Source: Nitrosovibrio sp. Nv6 | GTDB taxonomy: Bacteria > Pseudomonadota > Gammaproteobacteria > Burkholderiales > Nitrosomonadaceae | Reading direction: 5' to 3' | Assembly: GCF_900110495.1 (NCBI RefSeq) | Contig: NZ_FODX01000001.1 | Span: forward strand, 1 to 64,000 | DNA: 64,000 nt | The notes under the pieces: generated by a model | What the model was told of the DNA's origin: nothing | The model's database searches: none | Seen by the model: the letters and a program-made list of their open reading frames with translations, nothing else | Shown: positions 1 through 9,728 of the stretch, piece after piece | Layout of the letters: the number at the start of each line of letters is the position of its first letter | Position numbering within the stretch: position 1 is the first letter of the stretch | Program-made: the position numbers and the translations under genes

Positions 1-150
1 GCCACCTGCATCGACTGCCATCAGAACCTGGTGCACAAGGAAGCTCCCGAAACCGACCTCAACGAAAGCATCAAGCAGGGCAAGCTGGTCCTCAAAACCG
101 CATCGAAGGATGAGGATGAGGAGGAAGAAGAGGACGAGGAAGAGGAGTGA
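1..150 (+). CDS. NapC/NirT-family multiheme cytochrome c, C-terminal end only (cytochrome cM552-like)
   Basis: Only the last 49 codons lie in the window, read in frame from base 1 to the TGA at 148-150. They contain one haem c binding site (CIDCH) followed by QNLVHKEAP, which is the usual end of the last haem domain in NapC/NirT tetrahaem quinol-interacting cytochromes. The protein then ends in a run of about a dozen Asp and Glu residues. In ammonia oxidisers a protein of this family (cytochrome cM552, CycB) passes electrons between cytochrome c554 and the quinone pool and lies at the end of the hao cluster. That assignment is an inference because the upstream genes are outside the window. 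A NirT/NrfH-type relative is the alternative. Confidence 0.72.
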   Translation, partial: ATCIDCHQNLVHKEAPETDLNESIKQGKLVLKTASKDEDEEEEEDEEEE

Positions 151-644
151 ATTGAATGATAGATGCAGTCTGACCGATCATGCTGTCAGTCAAGAATCAG
201 TGTCTCGGTAATCTGCAGATGAATTCGCAACGAATCAATTAACGGTACCTTTGCTGGATTCGCTGTTGGCGATCCAGCTTTAGGTCCGATTGCCACCGCA
301 GTAAACCGCTGTTATCCATTTTTGATTCAGCCTGCGACCCCTTGATCAACTGGGAATCCACCCGAAATGACGCTGCTTGCGGCGCTGTAACATCTGATGG
401 GGGAATTCTGTCCGGTAATCGGGGCATCACTTGAAAGCTTGTCTGCCGGTCGATTTTTCAAAGCTGAATAAGCGCCAATCGGAATGTTTTAAACGACAAT
501 CCTCTGATTATTGACCCTCTGTCTGTCAATTCTTGAATAGGCCAAAGGCTTATTCTGGCTTTTTATGCCATTTCAATGTCACAAAACTGTAATATACCCA
601 GCGTAATATGTAACCTGCTCAGGGAACGTTCCTTTTAAAATGCA
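151..644. other. Intergenic region between the cytochrome gene and pstC
   Basis: This stretch of about 490 bases holds no convincing gene. A 63-codon minus-strand reading frame at 239-430 has no recognisable features or ribosome binding site. The only clear signal is the Pho-box-like sequence just before pstC. No strong intrinsic terminator is visible after the cytochrome gene. Confidence 0.5.
576..593 (+). promoter_or_regulatory. Candidate PhoB-binding Pho box for pstCAB
   Basis: The 18-mer ATGTCACAAAACTGTAAT agrees with the PhoB consensus (two CTGTCAT-like heptamers separated by four A/T-rich bases) at about 15 of 18 positions. A TAATAT hexamer at 603-608 follows at the distance expected for a -10 element in PhoB-activated promoters, where the Pho box replaces the -35 element. 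It lies directly upstream of a phosphate transporter operon, so induction under phosphate starvation is the likely role. Confidence 0.65.
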
Positions 645-1580
645 TTGCCGGCGACAGCACAGTCCGACGAAATGACTCAGCCTAAAAGACTCGGATATAG
701 CTATCGTCGGCATTTGGGTGAGCGTTTTATCGAAGCGTTGCTGTTCCTGATGGCATTTGTCTCGGTGGCGATCACCATTGCTATCGTCGCGATGCTGGTT
801 AAAGAGTCGATTGTGTTTTTTGAACACGTTCCGCTTTGGGAATTTCTCACCGATACCGAGTGGACGCCGTTGTTCGATAACGCACACTACGGCATACTCC
901 CGCTGATTTCCGGCACGGTAGTAAGTTCCGCTGTCGCGCTTCTGGTTGCCATTCCCCTGGGCACGATCACTGCGATATATCTTTCGGAATTTGCGCCTTT
1001 CACTGTCCGTGAAATGGCCAAGCCATTTCTCGAGTTGCTAGGCGGCGTCCCGACTGTCGTGTACGGTTATTTCGCATTATTGTTTGTGACACCCCTGCTG
1101 CAGAAAATATTTCCCGAATTGCCCGGCTTCAGTCTTCTTTCCGCCGGACTGGTGATGGGCATCATGATCATTCCCTATGTGAGTTCCATGGCTGAAGACG
1201 CAATGCGCGCCGTACCCATGCATTTACGTGAAGGTTCTTATGCAATGGGCGCAACCCGATTCCAGACGGCTATCAGGGTAGTGATGCCCGGCGCTTTTTC
1301 GGGCATAGCTGCTGCCTACATTCTCGGGATTTCCCGCGCGGTGGGCGAGACGATGGTGGTGGCTATCGCCGCCGGCATGCAGCCAAATCTTACCTGGAAC
1401 CCGATGGAACCAGCCGCTACCATTACCGCTTATATCGTTCAGGTAAGTCTGGGCGATCTGCCTCATGGTAGCATTGGTTATCAGACTATTTTTGCCGCTG
1501 GGCTTACGCTACTGCTGTTAACGTTGATATTCAACATCATTGGCCATGTTCTGCGTAAACGTTACCGTGAAGTATATTAA
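645..1580 (+). CDS. pstC: Phosphate ABC transporter permease PstC
   Basis: One of the two membrane permeases of the high-affinity phosphate importer PstSCAB. The protein has about six hydrophobic segments, a cytoplasmic N-terminus with several basic residues, and the permease loop with EGSYAMGATRFQT followed by SRAVGETM, which contacts the ATPase. The longest frame opens with TTG at 645. An in-frame ATG at 672 (MTQPKRLGYSYRR) gives a protein of 302 residues and is an equally plausible start, since neither has a strong ribosome binding site at good spacing. It is first in a pstC-pstA-pstB order. No periplasmic binding protein gene (pstS) and no phoU are present in the window. Confidence 0.93.
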   Translation: MPATAQSDEMTQPKRLGYSYRRHLGERFIEALLFLMAFVSVAITIAIVAMLVKESIVFFEHVPLWEFLTDTEWTPLFDNAHYGILPLISGTVVSSAVALLVAIPLGTITAIYLSEFAPFTVREMAKPFLELLGGVPTVVYGYFALLFVTPLLQKIFPELPGFSLLSAGLVMGIMIIPYVSSMAEDAMRAVPMHLREGSYAMGATRFQTAIRVVMPGAFSGIAAAYILGISRAVGETMVVAIAAGMQPNLTWNPMEPAATITAYIVQVSLGDLPHGSIGYQTIFAAGLTLLLLTLIFNIIGHVLRKRYREVY

Positions 1581-1701
1581 AATCATCAACCATGATCGTT
1601 ATTTGTATTCACAATTAGCCCAATGTGCTTTTCCTGTATTTCTGGCTGTTCGATTCCCGGCTTGCCGATGAGCAGGTTTATATCTTTCCCGGGGCTAGTT
1701 G

Positions 1702-2625
1702 ATGAAGGATAAAGACCTGGGCGAGATCCGCGCCATCATTGCACGTCATAAGTTGTGGGACCTGATTTTCATGATCGTCGGCATATTTGCGCTGATGATC
1801 GCGGTGCTGACATTCATGGCGTTATTCGCTCATATGCTTATCGACGGGCTCCCACGTTTGTCCTGGGATTTTTTTACATCCTTTCCATCGCGTCGTCCCG
1901 GATCGGCAGGCATACTTTCCGCCTGGGTCGGTACAACCCTGGTCATGCTGGTGACAGCTGCGGCCGCCGTGCCAATGGGCATCGGGGCGGGGGTTTATCT
2001 GGAAGAATACGCGTCCAAAAATATCATTACCGAAATCATCGAAATCAATGTTACCAATCTTGCAGGCGTTCCATCCATTATCTATGGACTGCTGGCGTTA
2101 AGCCTCTTTGTACATCAATTCGGGTTTGGTCAGAGTATTCTGTCGGCCGGACTGGCGTTGGCATTATTGATCCTGCCAGTGGTAATCGTGGCCACCCGAG
2201 AGGCGATACGCGCCATTCCAGTGGTCATCCGCGAGGGCGCCTACGCGCTCGGCGCAACCAAATGGCAGACCGTTTCCGATCATCTGCTTCCTTATTCTGC
2301 GGCCGGTATTTTAACTGGCGTTATTATTGGCCTGGCTCGCGCTATTGGCGAAACAGCGCCGATCATCACTATTGGCGCACTGACTTTTATCGCTTTTTTA
2401 CCGCCGTCCCCGGTGAAAGCCGAGTTTCCTTTTATATCCTTCGAGTGGCTGATGGCACCATTTACCGTAATGCCAATCCAGATGTTCAACTGGGTATCGC
2501 GGCCGGAAGAGGCGTTTCAGATTAACGCGGCGGCCGCAGGGTTGGTGCTGGTAGTGATGACCCTTGCCATGAATGCGATTGCCATCTATTTGCGCTACCG
2601 CATGCGCAAGAATTTAAAATGGTAG
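1702..2625 (+). CDS. pstA: Phosphate ABC transporter permease PstA
   Basis: The second permease subunit of the phosphate importer, 307 residues from the ATG at 1702. An overlapping TTG one codon earlier is also possible. It has an N-terminal membrane segment at residues 20-45 and the conserved permease motif ([13 protein letters not shown], then [10 protein letters not shown]) that docks on PstB. A spacer of about 120 bases separates it from pstC, and its stop codon overlaps the start of pstB by 7 bases, which indicates translational coupling with the ATPase. Confidence 0.94.
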   Translation: MKDKDLGEIRAIIARHKLWDLIFMIVGIFALMIAVLTFMALFAHMLIDGLPRLSWDFFTSFPSRRPGSAGILSAWVGTTLVMLVTAAAAVPMGIGAGVYLEEYASKNIITEIIEINVTNLAGVPSIIYGLLALSLFVHQFGFGQSILSAGLALALLILPVVIVATREAIRAIPVVIREGAYALGATKWQTVSDHLLPYSAAGILTGVIIGLARAIGETAPIITIGALTFIAFLPPSPVKAEFPFISFEWLMAPFTVMPIQMFNWVSRPEEAFQINAAAAGLVLVVMTLAMNAIAIYLRYRMRKNLKW

Positions 2626-3428
2626 AGAATTCGGCCGGTGGAAATTCTACTGTCGATGCCCCGCATGCCCAGTACAAGTCGGAAGTCAGAAACCTTAGCT
2701 TTTATTACGGCGCCTTCTCCGCGCTCAAAAACGTCAACATGATGTTGCACGAAAAAAAGGTAACTGCACTGATCGGCCCCTCGGGATGCGGCAAATCCAC
2801 GTTTCTGCGCTGCTTCAATCGTATGCACGACCTTTACCCCGGCAATCGTTACGTGGGCGAAATCATTCTGCATCCGGACAATATCAATATACTTTCGCGT
2901 AATGTCGATCCAATCGAAGTACGGATGCGCATCAGCATGGTATTTCAGAAACCGAACCCCTTCCCGAAGTCAATTTACGAGAATGTTGCTTATGGTTTGC
3001 GCGTGCGTGGCGTCAGACAGCGTGCGGTACTGGACGAGAAAGTGGAGGAAGCGCTGCGCGGTGCAGCGCTATGGGACGAAGCAAAAGACCGCCTGAATCA
3101 ACCTGCCTATAATCTTTCCGGCGGTCAGCAGCAACGCCTGTGTATCGCACGGGCACTTGCAACCGATCCCGAAATCCTGTTGTTCGACGAACCTACTTCC
3201 GCGCTTGACCCGATCGCTACAGCGAGCATTGAGGAACTCATCGCTGACCTGAAAGATAAGGTAACGATTCTCATCGTTACCCACAATATGCAGCAGGCAG
3301 CGCGTGTCTCGGATTACACCGCTTATATGTATCTCGGTGAGATTATCGAGTTTGATGTTACTGACACCATTTTCATCAAACCCAAAAATAAACAGACGGA
3401 AGATTACATTACCGGACGTTTCGGATAG
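2619..3428 (+). CDS. pstB: Phosphate ABC transporter ATP-binding protein PstB
   Basis: The cytoplasmic ATPase that powers phosphate uptake, 269 residues. Visible motifs are Walker [10 protein letters not shown] (53-61), the Q-loop VFQKPNPFP (108-116), the ABC signature LSGGQQQR (166-173), Walker B ILLFDEP (186-192) and the switch histidine in IVTHNMQQA. The [17 protein letters not shown] segment and the PNPFP Q-loop are typical of PstB rather than other importers. The start overlaps the end of pstA. No phoU follows; the next gene, tpiA, is about 250 bases away and probably has its own promoter. Confidence 0.96.
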   Translation: MVENSAGGNSTVDAPHAQYKSEVRNLSFYYGAFSALKNVNMMLHEKKVTALIGPSGCGKSTFLRCFNRMHDLYPGNRYVGEIILHPDNINILSRNVDPIEVRMRISMVFQKPNPFPKSIYENVAYGLRVRGVRQRAVLDEKVEEALRGAALWDEAKDRLNQPAYNLSGGQQQRLCIARALATDPEILLFDEPTSALDPIATASIEELIADLKDKVTILIVTHNMQQAARVSDYTAYMYLGEIIEFDVTDTIFIKPKNKQTEDYITGRFG

Positions 3429-3684
3429 ATTCATATACCGATCTATTGATAGTTTCTTTTTGCGGTATTGGCCGACGCGCTCCGCGCTCTTCCGCCGGCT
3501 CTTCCATACCCACGGCCACGGTCATGCCCACGGCTATTCCTACACCCATTTTGTTTGCTTGTCTTCGCCCACGTCGTTTTATTTTCTTCGGGGCTTTTGT
3601 TCCCGGGCGATATTGTCAGTCGTGATTGACCCCGTATTCATTCACGGGTAACATTCGCAGCTTTCAAGTCAAAGGCGGCTCTCC

Positions 3685-4446
3685 ATGGCTATGCGTCCGA
3701 AGCTGGTTGCGGGTAACTGGAAAATGCACGGCGGAACCATACAGAATCGGGAGTTGCTTGCTGCGATTGTGGCCGGAACGGAAGGGCTGAGCGGGATTGG
3801 TCTGACCGTGTGTGTGCCTTACCCCTATCTTTCGCAGGCGCAGTCGGTGTTGCAGCATACAGCTGTTTCCTGGGGCGCCCAGAACCTGAGTCAGCATGAT
3901 AAAGGCGCCTACACAGGCGAAGTTTCGGCGGCCATGTTAACGGATTTCGGTTGTCGCTATGTCATAGTCGGTCACTCGGAACGCCGCGCGTTGTATGGTG
4001 AGGATAATCATACGGTAGCGCTGAAATTCAAGGCGGCGCAGACAGCTGGGCTGATACCTGTCCTGTGCATTGGCGAAACCCTGGATCAGCGCGCGGCCGC
4101 CGTTACCGAGCAGGTAGTGGCAGAGCAATTGGACACGGTAATTGACCTGATGGGGATAGATGCACTTGCGGAGTCTGTACTTGCTTATGAGCCTGTGTGG
4201 GCTATCGGTACCGGTAAAACTGCTACACCGCAGCAGGCCCAGGACGTGCATGGATTCATTCGCAGCAGAATCGCCGCTAATAGTCGCGGAGTTGCTAATG
4301 AACTTCAAATTCTTTATGGCGGCAGCGTCAAGGCGAACAATGCTGCGGAACTATTTGCCATGCCCGACATTGATGGGGGTCTGATTGGCGGTGCTTCACT
4401 TGTTGCCGATGAATTCATCACCATCTGTCGCGCGGCTAAAAACTAA
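3685..4446 (+). CDS. tpiA: Triose-phosphate isomerase
   Basis: Interconverts dihydroxyacetone phosphate and glyceraldehyde 3-phosphate in the cytoplasm. The 253 residues form a complete TIM barrel of normal length. Catalytic residues are visible: Lys13 in GNWKMHG, His97 in IVGHSERR, and Glu169 in AYEPVWAIGTG, followed by the phosphate-binding loop YGGSVKANN and GLIGGASL near the end. An ATG two codons downstream (3691) is an alternative start. The gene sits 18 bases upstream of secG, a common proteobacterial pairing. Confidence 0.97.
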   Translation: MAMRPKLVAGNWKMHGGTIQNRELLAAIVAGTEGLSGIGLTVCVPYPYLSQAQSVLQHTAVSWGAQNLSQHDKGAYTGEVSAAMLTDFGCRYVIVGHSERRALYGEDNHTVALKFKAAQTAGLIPVLCIGETLDQRAAAVTEQVVAEQLDTVIDLMGIDALAESVLAYEPVWAIGTGKTATPQQAQDVHGFIRSRIAANSRGVANELQILYGGSVKANNAAELFAMPDIDGGLIGGASLVADEFITICRAAKN

Positions 4447-4464
4447 TTCATTTTGGAGTAGGTT

Positions 4465-4842
4465 TTGGAAACAGTCATCTGGATACTACACCTCTTGTCG
4501 GCCGTCAGCGTAATTGTTCTGGTTCTGCTGCAGCACGGTAAAGGGGCTGATATGGGAGCCGCCTTCGGCAGCGGTTCTTCGGGAAGTCTGTTTGGCGCCA
4601 GTGGCTCGGCAAATTTTCTGAGCAGGACCACCGGTGTGCTGGCCGCAGTATTTTTCATGACCAGTCTGGGTCTAACCTATCTTTCCGGTCACAAGACGGA
4701 AGATGGAGGAGTCATGGATAAAGAAGTGCCCGCACAATCAGCCAAGCCCCCTCAGCCCGCTCAGCCGGCCGAGTCCTCACAGGCTGCACCTGAAATTCCC
4801 GCGGATGGAGGAGCTTCCAAAGCTACAGAAATACCGGAATAA
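4465..4842 (+). CDS. secG: Preprotein translocase subunit SecG
   Basis: A small inner-membrane partner of SecYE that assists SecA-driven export. The 125 residues show the first membrane helix (about 3-20), the conserved cytoplasmic segment QHGKGADMGAAFGSGSSG (about 24-41) and the second helix after NFLSRTTG. The rest is a Pro/Ala/Glu-rich tail, typical of betaproteobacterial SecG. The start is TTG at 4465, supported by GGAG at 4455-4458 at good spacing and by the absence of a nearby ATG. It forms an operon with tpiA. Confidence 0.93.
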   Translation: METVIWILHLLSAVSVIVLVLLQHGKGADMGAAFGSGSSGSLFGASGSANFLSRTTGVLAAVFFMTSLGLTYLSGHKTEDGGVMDKEVPAQSAKPPQPAQPAESSQAAPEIPADGGASKATEIPE

Positions 4843-4861
4843 CTTAATGATGAGTTAATCG

Positions 4862-4900
4862 AGCTTTAATGATGAGCTGATTGAACAATCAATTAAAGCT
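4862..4900. other. Stem-loop between secG and tRNA-Leu
   Basis: AGCTTTAAT at 4862-4870 pairs perfectly with ATTAAAGCT at 4892-4900, and an inner TGATT/AATCA stem lies between them, leaving a bulge of about 7 bases on the left arm. A TTAATGATGAG repeat (about 4846 and 4867) also overlaps the left arm. There is no T-run, so this is not a classical intrinsic terminator. It could be an mRNA 3'-end or processing structure ahead of the tRNA. The role is unknown. Confidence 0.35.
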
Positions 4901-4946
4901 GCGTTCTAATCAAGATTATGCTTCAGATCGGAACTCGAATTAAGCC

Positions 4947-5031
4947 GCCGACGTGGTGAAATTGGTAGACACGCCGTCTTGAGGGGGCGGTGGCGAAAGC
5001 TGTGCGAGTTCGACTCTCGCCGTCGGCACCA
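4947..5031 (+). tRNA. tRNA-Leu (anticodon GAG)
   Basis: An 85-base class II tRNA. The acceptor stem GCCGACG (4947-4953) pairs with CGTCGGC (5021-5027), followed by A and an encoded CCA end. The D-arm GTGGTGAAATTGGTAGAC matches leucine tRNAs. The anticodon stem CCGTC/GGCGG encloses the loop TTGAGGG with anticodon GAG at 4981-4983, which reads CUC and CUU. A long variable arm and the GTTCGA T-loop are present. Its place between secG and nuoA is common in Betaproteobacteria. Confidence 0.96.
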
Positions 5032-5112
5032 TTTAAATGGAATAAGCGGAGAATCAGGCCGGGCAAAGAGTAAAGGTGGGCCTGCTCTCCAGCTCTATAC
5101 TTTTGATTGCAT

Positions 5113-5469
5113 ATGCTCGAAAATTACTTTCCCATTCTGCTGTTCATTTTGCTTGGCCTTGCCGTAGGGGCCTTGGCCATGGGGTTTGGCTGGCTATTTG
5201 GTCCAAACCGTCCTGACAGCGAGAAATTGTCCCCGTACGAGTGCGGTTTCGAAGCGTTCGAAGATGCGCGCATGAAATTCGACGTACGCTATTATCTGGT
5301 AGCCATCCTGTTCATCCTGTTCGACCTGGAGATTGCGTTCCTGTTTCCATGGGCGGTTGTATTGAGCGAGATTGGTCTCTTCGGTTTTATCGCAATGATG
5401 GTTTTTCTCGGCATCCTGGTCGTGGGTTTTATCTACGAGTGGACCAAGGGCGCCCTGGAATGGGATTAA
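5113..5469 (+). CDS. nuoA: NADH-quinone oxidoreductase subunit A
   Basis: A small membrane subunit of respiratory complex I, 118 residues, with three hydrophobic helices. The loop after the first helix carries [20 protein letters not shown], the conserved region near the quinone-binding interface, and the second helix begins at [14 protein letters not shown]. The ATG at 5113 ([10 protein letters not shown]) is preferred over an in-frame TTG two codons earlier. It opens the fourteen-gene nuo operon. Confidence 0.96.
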   Translation: MLENYFPILLFILLGLAVGALAMGFGWLFGPNRPDSEKLSPYECGFEAFEDARMKFDVRYYLVAILFILFDLEIAFLFPWAVVLSEIGLFGFIAMMVFLGILVVGFIYEWTKGALEWD

Positions 5470-5473
5470 GGTC

Positions 5474-5950
5474 ATGAGTGCTAACGGTGCAATGGAAAAA
5501 GGTTTTGTCACCACGAGTCTGGATTCGGTTATCAACTGGGGACGTACCGGGTCCATGTGGCCCATGACTTTTGGTCTCGCCTGTTGTGCAGTGGAGATGA
5601 TGCAGGCGGGCGCGTCGCGTTACGACCTCGACCGTTTTGGGATCGTATTCCGCCCAAGTCCGCGTCAATCGGACGTGATGATTGTTGCCGGCACTTTGTG
5701 CAACAAAATGGCGCCCGCATTGCGTAAGGTCTACGACCAGATGGCTGAGCCGCGCTGGGTAATATCCATGGGCTCCTGCGCCAACGGGGGCGGTTATTAT
5801 CATTACTCGTATTCTGTTGTACGTGGCTGCGACCGCATCGTGCCGGTCGATATCTACGTCCCCGGCTGTCCACCCACGGCGGAAGCGTTACTCTACGGGA
5901 TTATTCAGTTGCAGAATAAAATCCACCGCACCAATACCATCGCCCGTTGA
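5474..5950 (+). CDS. nuoB: NADH-quinone oxidoreductase subunit B
   Basis: A peripheral-arm subunit that holds the terminal 4Fe-4S cluster N2, the electron donor to quinone. Its 158 residues include the four expected ligands: adjacent Cys37-Cys38 (LACCAVEMM), Cys102 ([10 protein letters not shown]) and Cys132 (VPGCPPTAE). The start lies 4 bases after the nuoA stop. Length and motifs are normal. Confidence 0.97.
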   Translation: MSANGAMEKGFVTTSLDSVINWGRTGSMWPMTFGLACCAVEMMQAGASRYDLDRFGIVFRPSPRQSDVMIVAGTLCNKMAPALRKVYDQMAEPRWVISMGSCANGGGYYHYSYSVVRGCDRIVPVDIYVPGCPPTAEALLYGIIQLQNKIHRTNTIAR

Positions 5951-5958
5951 GTCATCAT

Positions 5959-6576
5959 ATGTCGTCGCCTCGTCTGGAAACGCTCTCCTTTTGCCTTCAA
6001 AATGTGTTGGCCGATAAGCTTGTCAATGTCAGCGAACAACTGGGCGAGCTCACCATATCGGTGCTTCCTGCTGATTTGTTGGGAGCGATGGAAACCCTGC
6101 GCGATCATCCCGAACTGGGTTTTGAAATGCTCATCGATTTATGTGGTCTGGATTATTTGGGCTATGGCGCCGAATTTGTCGGCGAAAACGACCGGACGGG
6201 CAAGCGCTTTGCTGTTGTATATCACCTGCTCTCCATCAACCATAACCATAGGGTGCGGGTCAAGGCGTTTGCGAATGATGATGAATTCCCGGTTGTGGAT
6301 TCGGTGATAGGCATCTGGCCGTCCGCTAACTGGTTCGAGCGTGAGGCGTTCGATCTTTACGGTATCGTTTTCACCGGCCATCCGGATTTACGCCGTATTC
6401 TTACCGATTATGGTTTTATTGGCAGTCCGTTTCGAAAGGACTTTCCATTAAGTGGTAACGTCGAGATGCGTTATGACCCCGATCAGCAACGGGTAATCTA
6501 TCAGCCGGTCAGCATCGAACCGCGCCAGATTACGCCGCGCGTAATCCGCGAAGAGCATTATGGGGATAGTGAATGA
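5959..6576 (+). CDS. nuoC: NADH-quinone oxidoreductase subunit C
   Basis: A peripheral-arm subunit without cofactors, 205 residues from the ATG at 5959 (MSSPRLETL). A TTG at 5947 would overlap the nuoB stop by 4 bases and is an alternative. The signature WYEREVFDLFGI-like segment appears here as [22 protein letters not shown] in two adjoining pieces, followed by [15 protein letters not shown]. It is separate from nuoD, unlike the fused NuoCD of E. coli. Confidence 0.95.
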   Translation: MSSPRLETLSFCLQNVLADKLVNVSEQLGELTISVLPADLLGAMETLRDHPELGFEMLIDLCGLDYLGYGAEFVGENDRTGKRFAVVYHLLSINHNHRVRVKAFANDDEFPVVDSVIGIWPSANWFEREAFDLYGIVFTGHPDLRRILTDYGFIGSPFRKDFPLSGNVEMRYDPDQQRVIYQPVSIEPRQITPRVIREEHYGDSE

Positions 6577-6600
6577 AGTCTCCGTGGAAGACTCTTAAAT

Positions 6601-7854
6601 ATGGCTGAGATACGCAACTACACGATGAACTTCGGTCCGCAGCATCCCGCGGCGCATGGAGTATTGCGCCTGGTGCTGGAGCTCGACGGAGAAGTCATTC
6701 AGCGTGCCGATCCGCATATCGGGTTGCTGCACCGCGCGACCGAAAAGTTGGCCGAATACAAGACCTACATTCAATCCGTTCCTTACATGGACCGGTTGGA
6801 CTATGTGTCCATGATGTGTAACGAGCATGCTTATGTGATGGCCATCGAGAAGCTGCTTCAACTCGAGGTCCCGGTGCGCGCGCAATATATTCGCGTGATG
6901 TTCGACGAAATCACACGGATACTCAATCATCTTTTATGGCTGGGCGCCCATGCGCTGGATGTGGGCGCGATGACGGTATTTCTGTACGCGTTTCGCGACC
7001 GGGAAGACCTGATGGATGTTTACGAAGCGGTGTCGGGCGCCAGAATGCACGCTGCTTATTACCGCCCTGGCGGGGTCTATCGGGATCTTCCGGAATCGAT
7101 GCCGCAATATCAGGCGTCAAAAATCCATAACGAAAAAAGTACCAAGGTACTCAACGAAAATCGTAGCGGTTCGCTGCTGGATTTTATCGAAGATTTTACC
7201 AACCGGTTTCCTACCTATGTAGATGAGTATGAAACCCTGCTTACAGACAACCGTATCTGGAAACAGCGTCTTGTCGGCATTGGTGTGGTCTCGCCGGAAC
7301 GGGCAAAGGCGCTTGGCTTCACCGGCCCCATGCTGCGCGGTTCCGGTGTGGAATGGGATTTGCGGAGAAAACAGCCTTACGAAGTATACGATCGAATGGA
7401 TTTTGACATACCGGTAGGTGTCAATGGCGATTGCTATGATCGCTATCTGGTCCGGATTGAGGAATTCCGTCAGTCCAACCGCATCATCAGGCAGTGTGTC
7501 GATTGGCTGCGAAAGAATCCCGGCCCGGTCATCACGGATAACCATAAGGTCGCACCGCCTCCACGAGTTGAAATGAAACAGAATATGGAAGAGTTGATTC
7601 ATCATTTCAAACTTTTTACCGAGGGTTTTCACGTGCCCCCTGGTGAAACCTATGCCGCGATTGAGCATCCCAAAGGGGAATTCGGCATTTATCTGGTATC
7701 GGATGGCGCCAATATGCCTTATCGCCTGAAAATCCGTGCGCCAGGCTTTGCTCATCTGGCGGCGCTGGATGAAATGTCGCGCGGACATATGATTGCCGAT
7801 GTTGTAGCCATTATCGGTACGCAGGATATTGTGTTCGGTGAAATAGACAGATGA
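6601..7854 (+). CDS. nuoD: NADH-quinone oxidoreductase subunit D
   Basis: The 49-kDa-type subunit, related to the large subunit of NiFe hydrogenases, that forms the quinone pocket with NuoB. It has 417 residues, a normal length. The N-terminal loop [14 protein letters not shown] carries the histidine that contacts the quinone headgroup, followed by [10 protein letters not shown] and [11 protein letters not shown]. The C-terminus ends in [12 protein letters not shown], the canonical NuoD ending. No hydrogenase nickel ligands are expected or seen. Confidence 0.97.
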   Translation: MAEIRNYTMNFGPQHPAAHGVLRLVLELDGEVIQRADPHIGLLHRATEKLAEYKTYIQSVPYMDRLDYVSMMCNEHAYVMAIEKLLQLEVPVRAQYIRVMFDEITRILNHLLWLGAHALDVGAMTVFLYAFRDREDLMDVYEAVSGARMHAAYYRPGGVYRDLPESMPQYQASKIHNEKSTKVLNENRSGSLLDFIEDFTNRFPTYVDEYETLLTDNRIWKQRLVGIGVVSPERAKALGFTGPMLRGSGVEWDLRRKQPYEVYDRMDFDIPVGVNGDCYDRYLVRIEEFRQSNRIIRQCVDWLRKNPGPVITDNHKVAPPPRVEMKQNMEELIHHFKLFTEGFHVPPGETYAAIEHPKGEFGIYLVSDGANMPYRLKIRAPGFAHLAALDEMSRGHMIADVVAIIGTQDIVFGEIDR

Positions 7855-7882
7855 CGTCATTGACAGTTAAACAGTTATCAAG

Positions 7883-8359
7883 ATGTTAAGCGCCGAGTCC
7901 ATCAAAAAAATCGACCGTGAAATCGCCAAATATCCCGCCGATCAAAAGCAATCAGCGGTAATGTCGGCGCTCGCCATCGCTCAGGATGAGAAAGGGTGGC
8001 TGACCACCGAAATAATGGATTTTGTCGCCCATTATCTTGAAATGCCGCCAATCGCGGTATATGAGGTGGCGGCCTTCTACAATATGTACAATTTGCAGCC
8101 GCTGGGCAAATTCAAGATCACTATCTGTACGAATTTGCCTTGCGCGTTATCCGGCGCGAATGAGGCCGTGGCGCATTTCCGGCAAAAATTGGGTATCAAT
8201 TTCAACGAGACGACTGCTGACGGTAAATTCACCTTGAAAGAAGGCGAGTGTATGGGGGCATGCGGTGACGCGCCTGTACTCCTGGTCAACAACAAACGCA
8301 TGTGCAGTTTCATGTCCAACGGCGCGATTGACCAATTGCTGGAGGAGTTGAGCAAATGA
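7883..8359 (+). CDS. nuoE: NADH-quinone oxidoreductase subunit E
   Basis: A thioredoxin-fold 2Fe-2S protein (cluster N1a) in the NADH-dehydrogenase module. Its 158 residues carry ligands Cys82 and Cys87 (CTNLPC) and Cys123 and Cys127 (CMGAC). The N-terminal helical part contains the typical [11 protein letters not shown] stretch. Its stop codon overlaps the nuoF start by 4 bases (ATGA), which suggests coupled translation of the two subunits that assemble together. Confidence 0.96.
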   Translation: MLSAESIKKIDREIAKYPADQKQSAVMSALAIAQDEKGWLTTEIMDFVAHYLEMPPIAVYEVAAFYNMYNLQPLGKFKITICTNLPCALSGANEAVAHFRQKLGINFNETTADGKFTLKEGECMGACGDAPVLLVNNKRMCSFMSNGAIDQLLEELSK

Positions 8360-9633
8360 CTCAGCCTACACAGGTACTGCTGGCCGGAGTGAATCCATCG
8401 GATCCGGACAATTGGCGCCTCAAAAATTATGAGCAGCGCGAGGGTTATGCCGCGATTAGAAAAATTCTGAACGAAAAGATTCCGCCGGAAAAGGTCATCG
8501 AGGAAGTCAAGAAATCTGCCTTGCGGGGTCGCGGTGGTGCGGGTTTTCCCACTGGGCTGAAATGGAGTTTCATGCCCAAGCAGTACGAAGGCGACAAGTA
8601 CCTGGTGTGCAATTCGGACGAAGGCGAACCCGGCACCTTCAAGGACCGCGACATCATGCAGCACAACCCGCACATTCTGATCGAAGGCATGATGATCGGT
8701 GCTTATGCAATGGGCATCAGGACCGGCTACAACTATGTTCATGGAGAAATCTGGGATACCTATGAGCGCATGGAGGAAGCGGTAGACGAAGCACGCGAGG
8801 CGGGACTACTCGGGAATAACATTCTGGGTTCCGATTTCAGTTTCCAGTTATACAATCATCATGGTTACGGCGCCTATATCTGTGGCGAGGAAACCGCGCT
8901 GCTGGAATCACTGGAAGGCAAGAAAGGCCAACCACGCTTCAAGCCTCCTTTCCCTGCCAGCTTTGGCCTCTATGGCAAGCCCACCACCATCAACAACACC
9001 GAAACATTCGCCTCCGTGCCCTGGATCATCCGCAACGGTGGGGACAAATTTCTGCAACTGGGCAAGCCCAATAATGGCGGGACGAAGCTTTTCTCCGTTT
9101 CCGGTCATGTCAACAAGCCGGGCAACTATGAGGTGCCGCTGGGTACGCCGTTCGCAACACTGCTGGAGATGGCGGGCGGTATGCGGGGCGGGCGAAAACT
9201 GAAAGGTTGCATTCCTGGGGGCTCATCCATGCCGGTACTGCCGGGGGACGTCATGATGGAGACGGACATGGATTATGATTCCATCGCCAAAGCGGGGTCG
9301 ATGCTGGGTTCGGGCGCGGTCATCATTATGGATGACACCACCTGCATGGTGAGAGCGCTGGAGCGGCTGTCCTATTTTTATTATGAAGAATCGTGTGGTC
9401 AATGCACGCCTTGCCGGGAAGGCACCGGGTGGCTCTACCGTGTTGTGCATCGCATCGAAACCGGCAAGGGGCGGATGGAGGATCTGGATCTGCTCAACAA
9501 TGTTGCCGACAATATTCAGGGGCGCACCATCTGCGCACTGGGCGATGCTGCCGCAATGCCGGTACGCGCTATGATTCAGCATTTTCGTGACGAGTTTGCA
9601 TACCATATCGAGCACAAGAAATGCCTGGTATAG
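8356..9633 (+). CDS. nuoF: NADH-quinone oxidoreductase subunit F
   Basis: The NADH- and FMN-binding subunit, where electrons enter complex I, 425 residues. The NADH/FMN region [13 protein letters not shown] lies at 58-70, [14 protein letters not shown] at 85-98 and [15 protein letters not shown] at 174-188. The 4Fe-4S cluster N3 is bound by Cys347, Cys350 and Cys353 (SCGQCTPC) and Cys393 (TICALGD). It overlaps nuoE and is followed by an untranslated gap of about 95 bases before nuoG. Confidence 0.97.
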   Translation: MTQPTQVLLAGVNPSDPDNWRLKNYEQREGYAAIRKILNEKIPPEKVIEEVKKSALRGRGGAGFPTGLKWSFMPKQYEGDKYLVCNSDEGEPGTFKDRDIMQHNPHILIEGMMIGAYAMGIRTGYNYVHGEIWDTYERMEEAVDEAREAGLLGNNILGSDFSFQLYNHHGYGAYICGEETALLESLEGKKGQPRFKPPFPASFGLYGKPTTINNTETFASVPWIIRNGGDKFLQLGKPNNGGTKLFSVSGHVNKPGNYEVPLGTPFATLLEMAGGMRGGRKLKGCIPGGSSMPVLPGDVMMETDMDYDSIAKAGSMLGSGAVIIMDDTTCMVRALERLSYFYYEESCGQCTPCREGTGWLYRVVHRIETGKGRMEDLDLLNNVADNIQGRTICALGDAAAMPVRAMIQHFRDEFAYHIEHKKCLV

Positions 9634-9728
9634 CAGGGGTGGCGAATAGCACGGATGAAGCCGATGTGTTTTTTTCTTGTCTGCGTTTACTCGCTAAGCC
9701 GATTCGTTAAGCCGAGAGTATTTATCCA

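Noticed and set aside
1755..2525. A 256-codon plus-strand frame
   Set aside because: Second frame within pstA; Gly/Arg-rich composition and no hydrophobic pattern.
3429..3684. A Gly/Val-Met minus-strand frame of about 46 codons in the pstB-tpiA gap (repeats of CCACGG)
   Set aside because: Low complexity, no ribosome binding site, no known family.
7117..7860. A 247-codon minus-strand frame
   Set aside because: Antisense to nuoD with no ribosome binding site and no family similarity.
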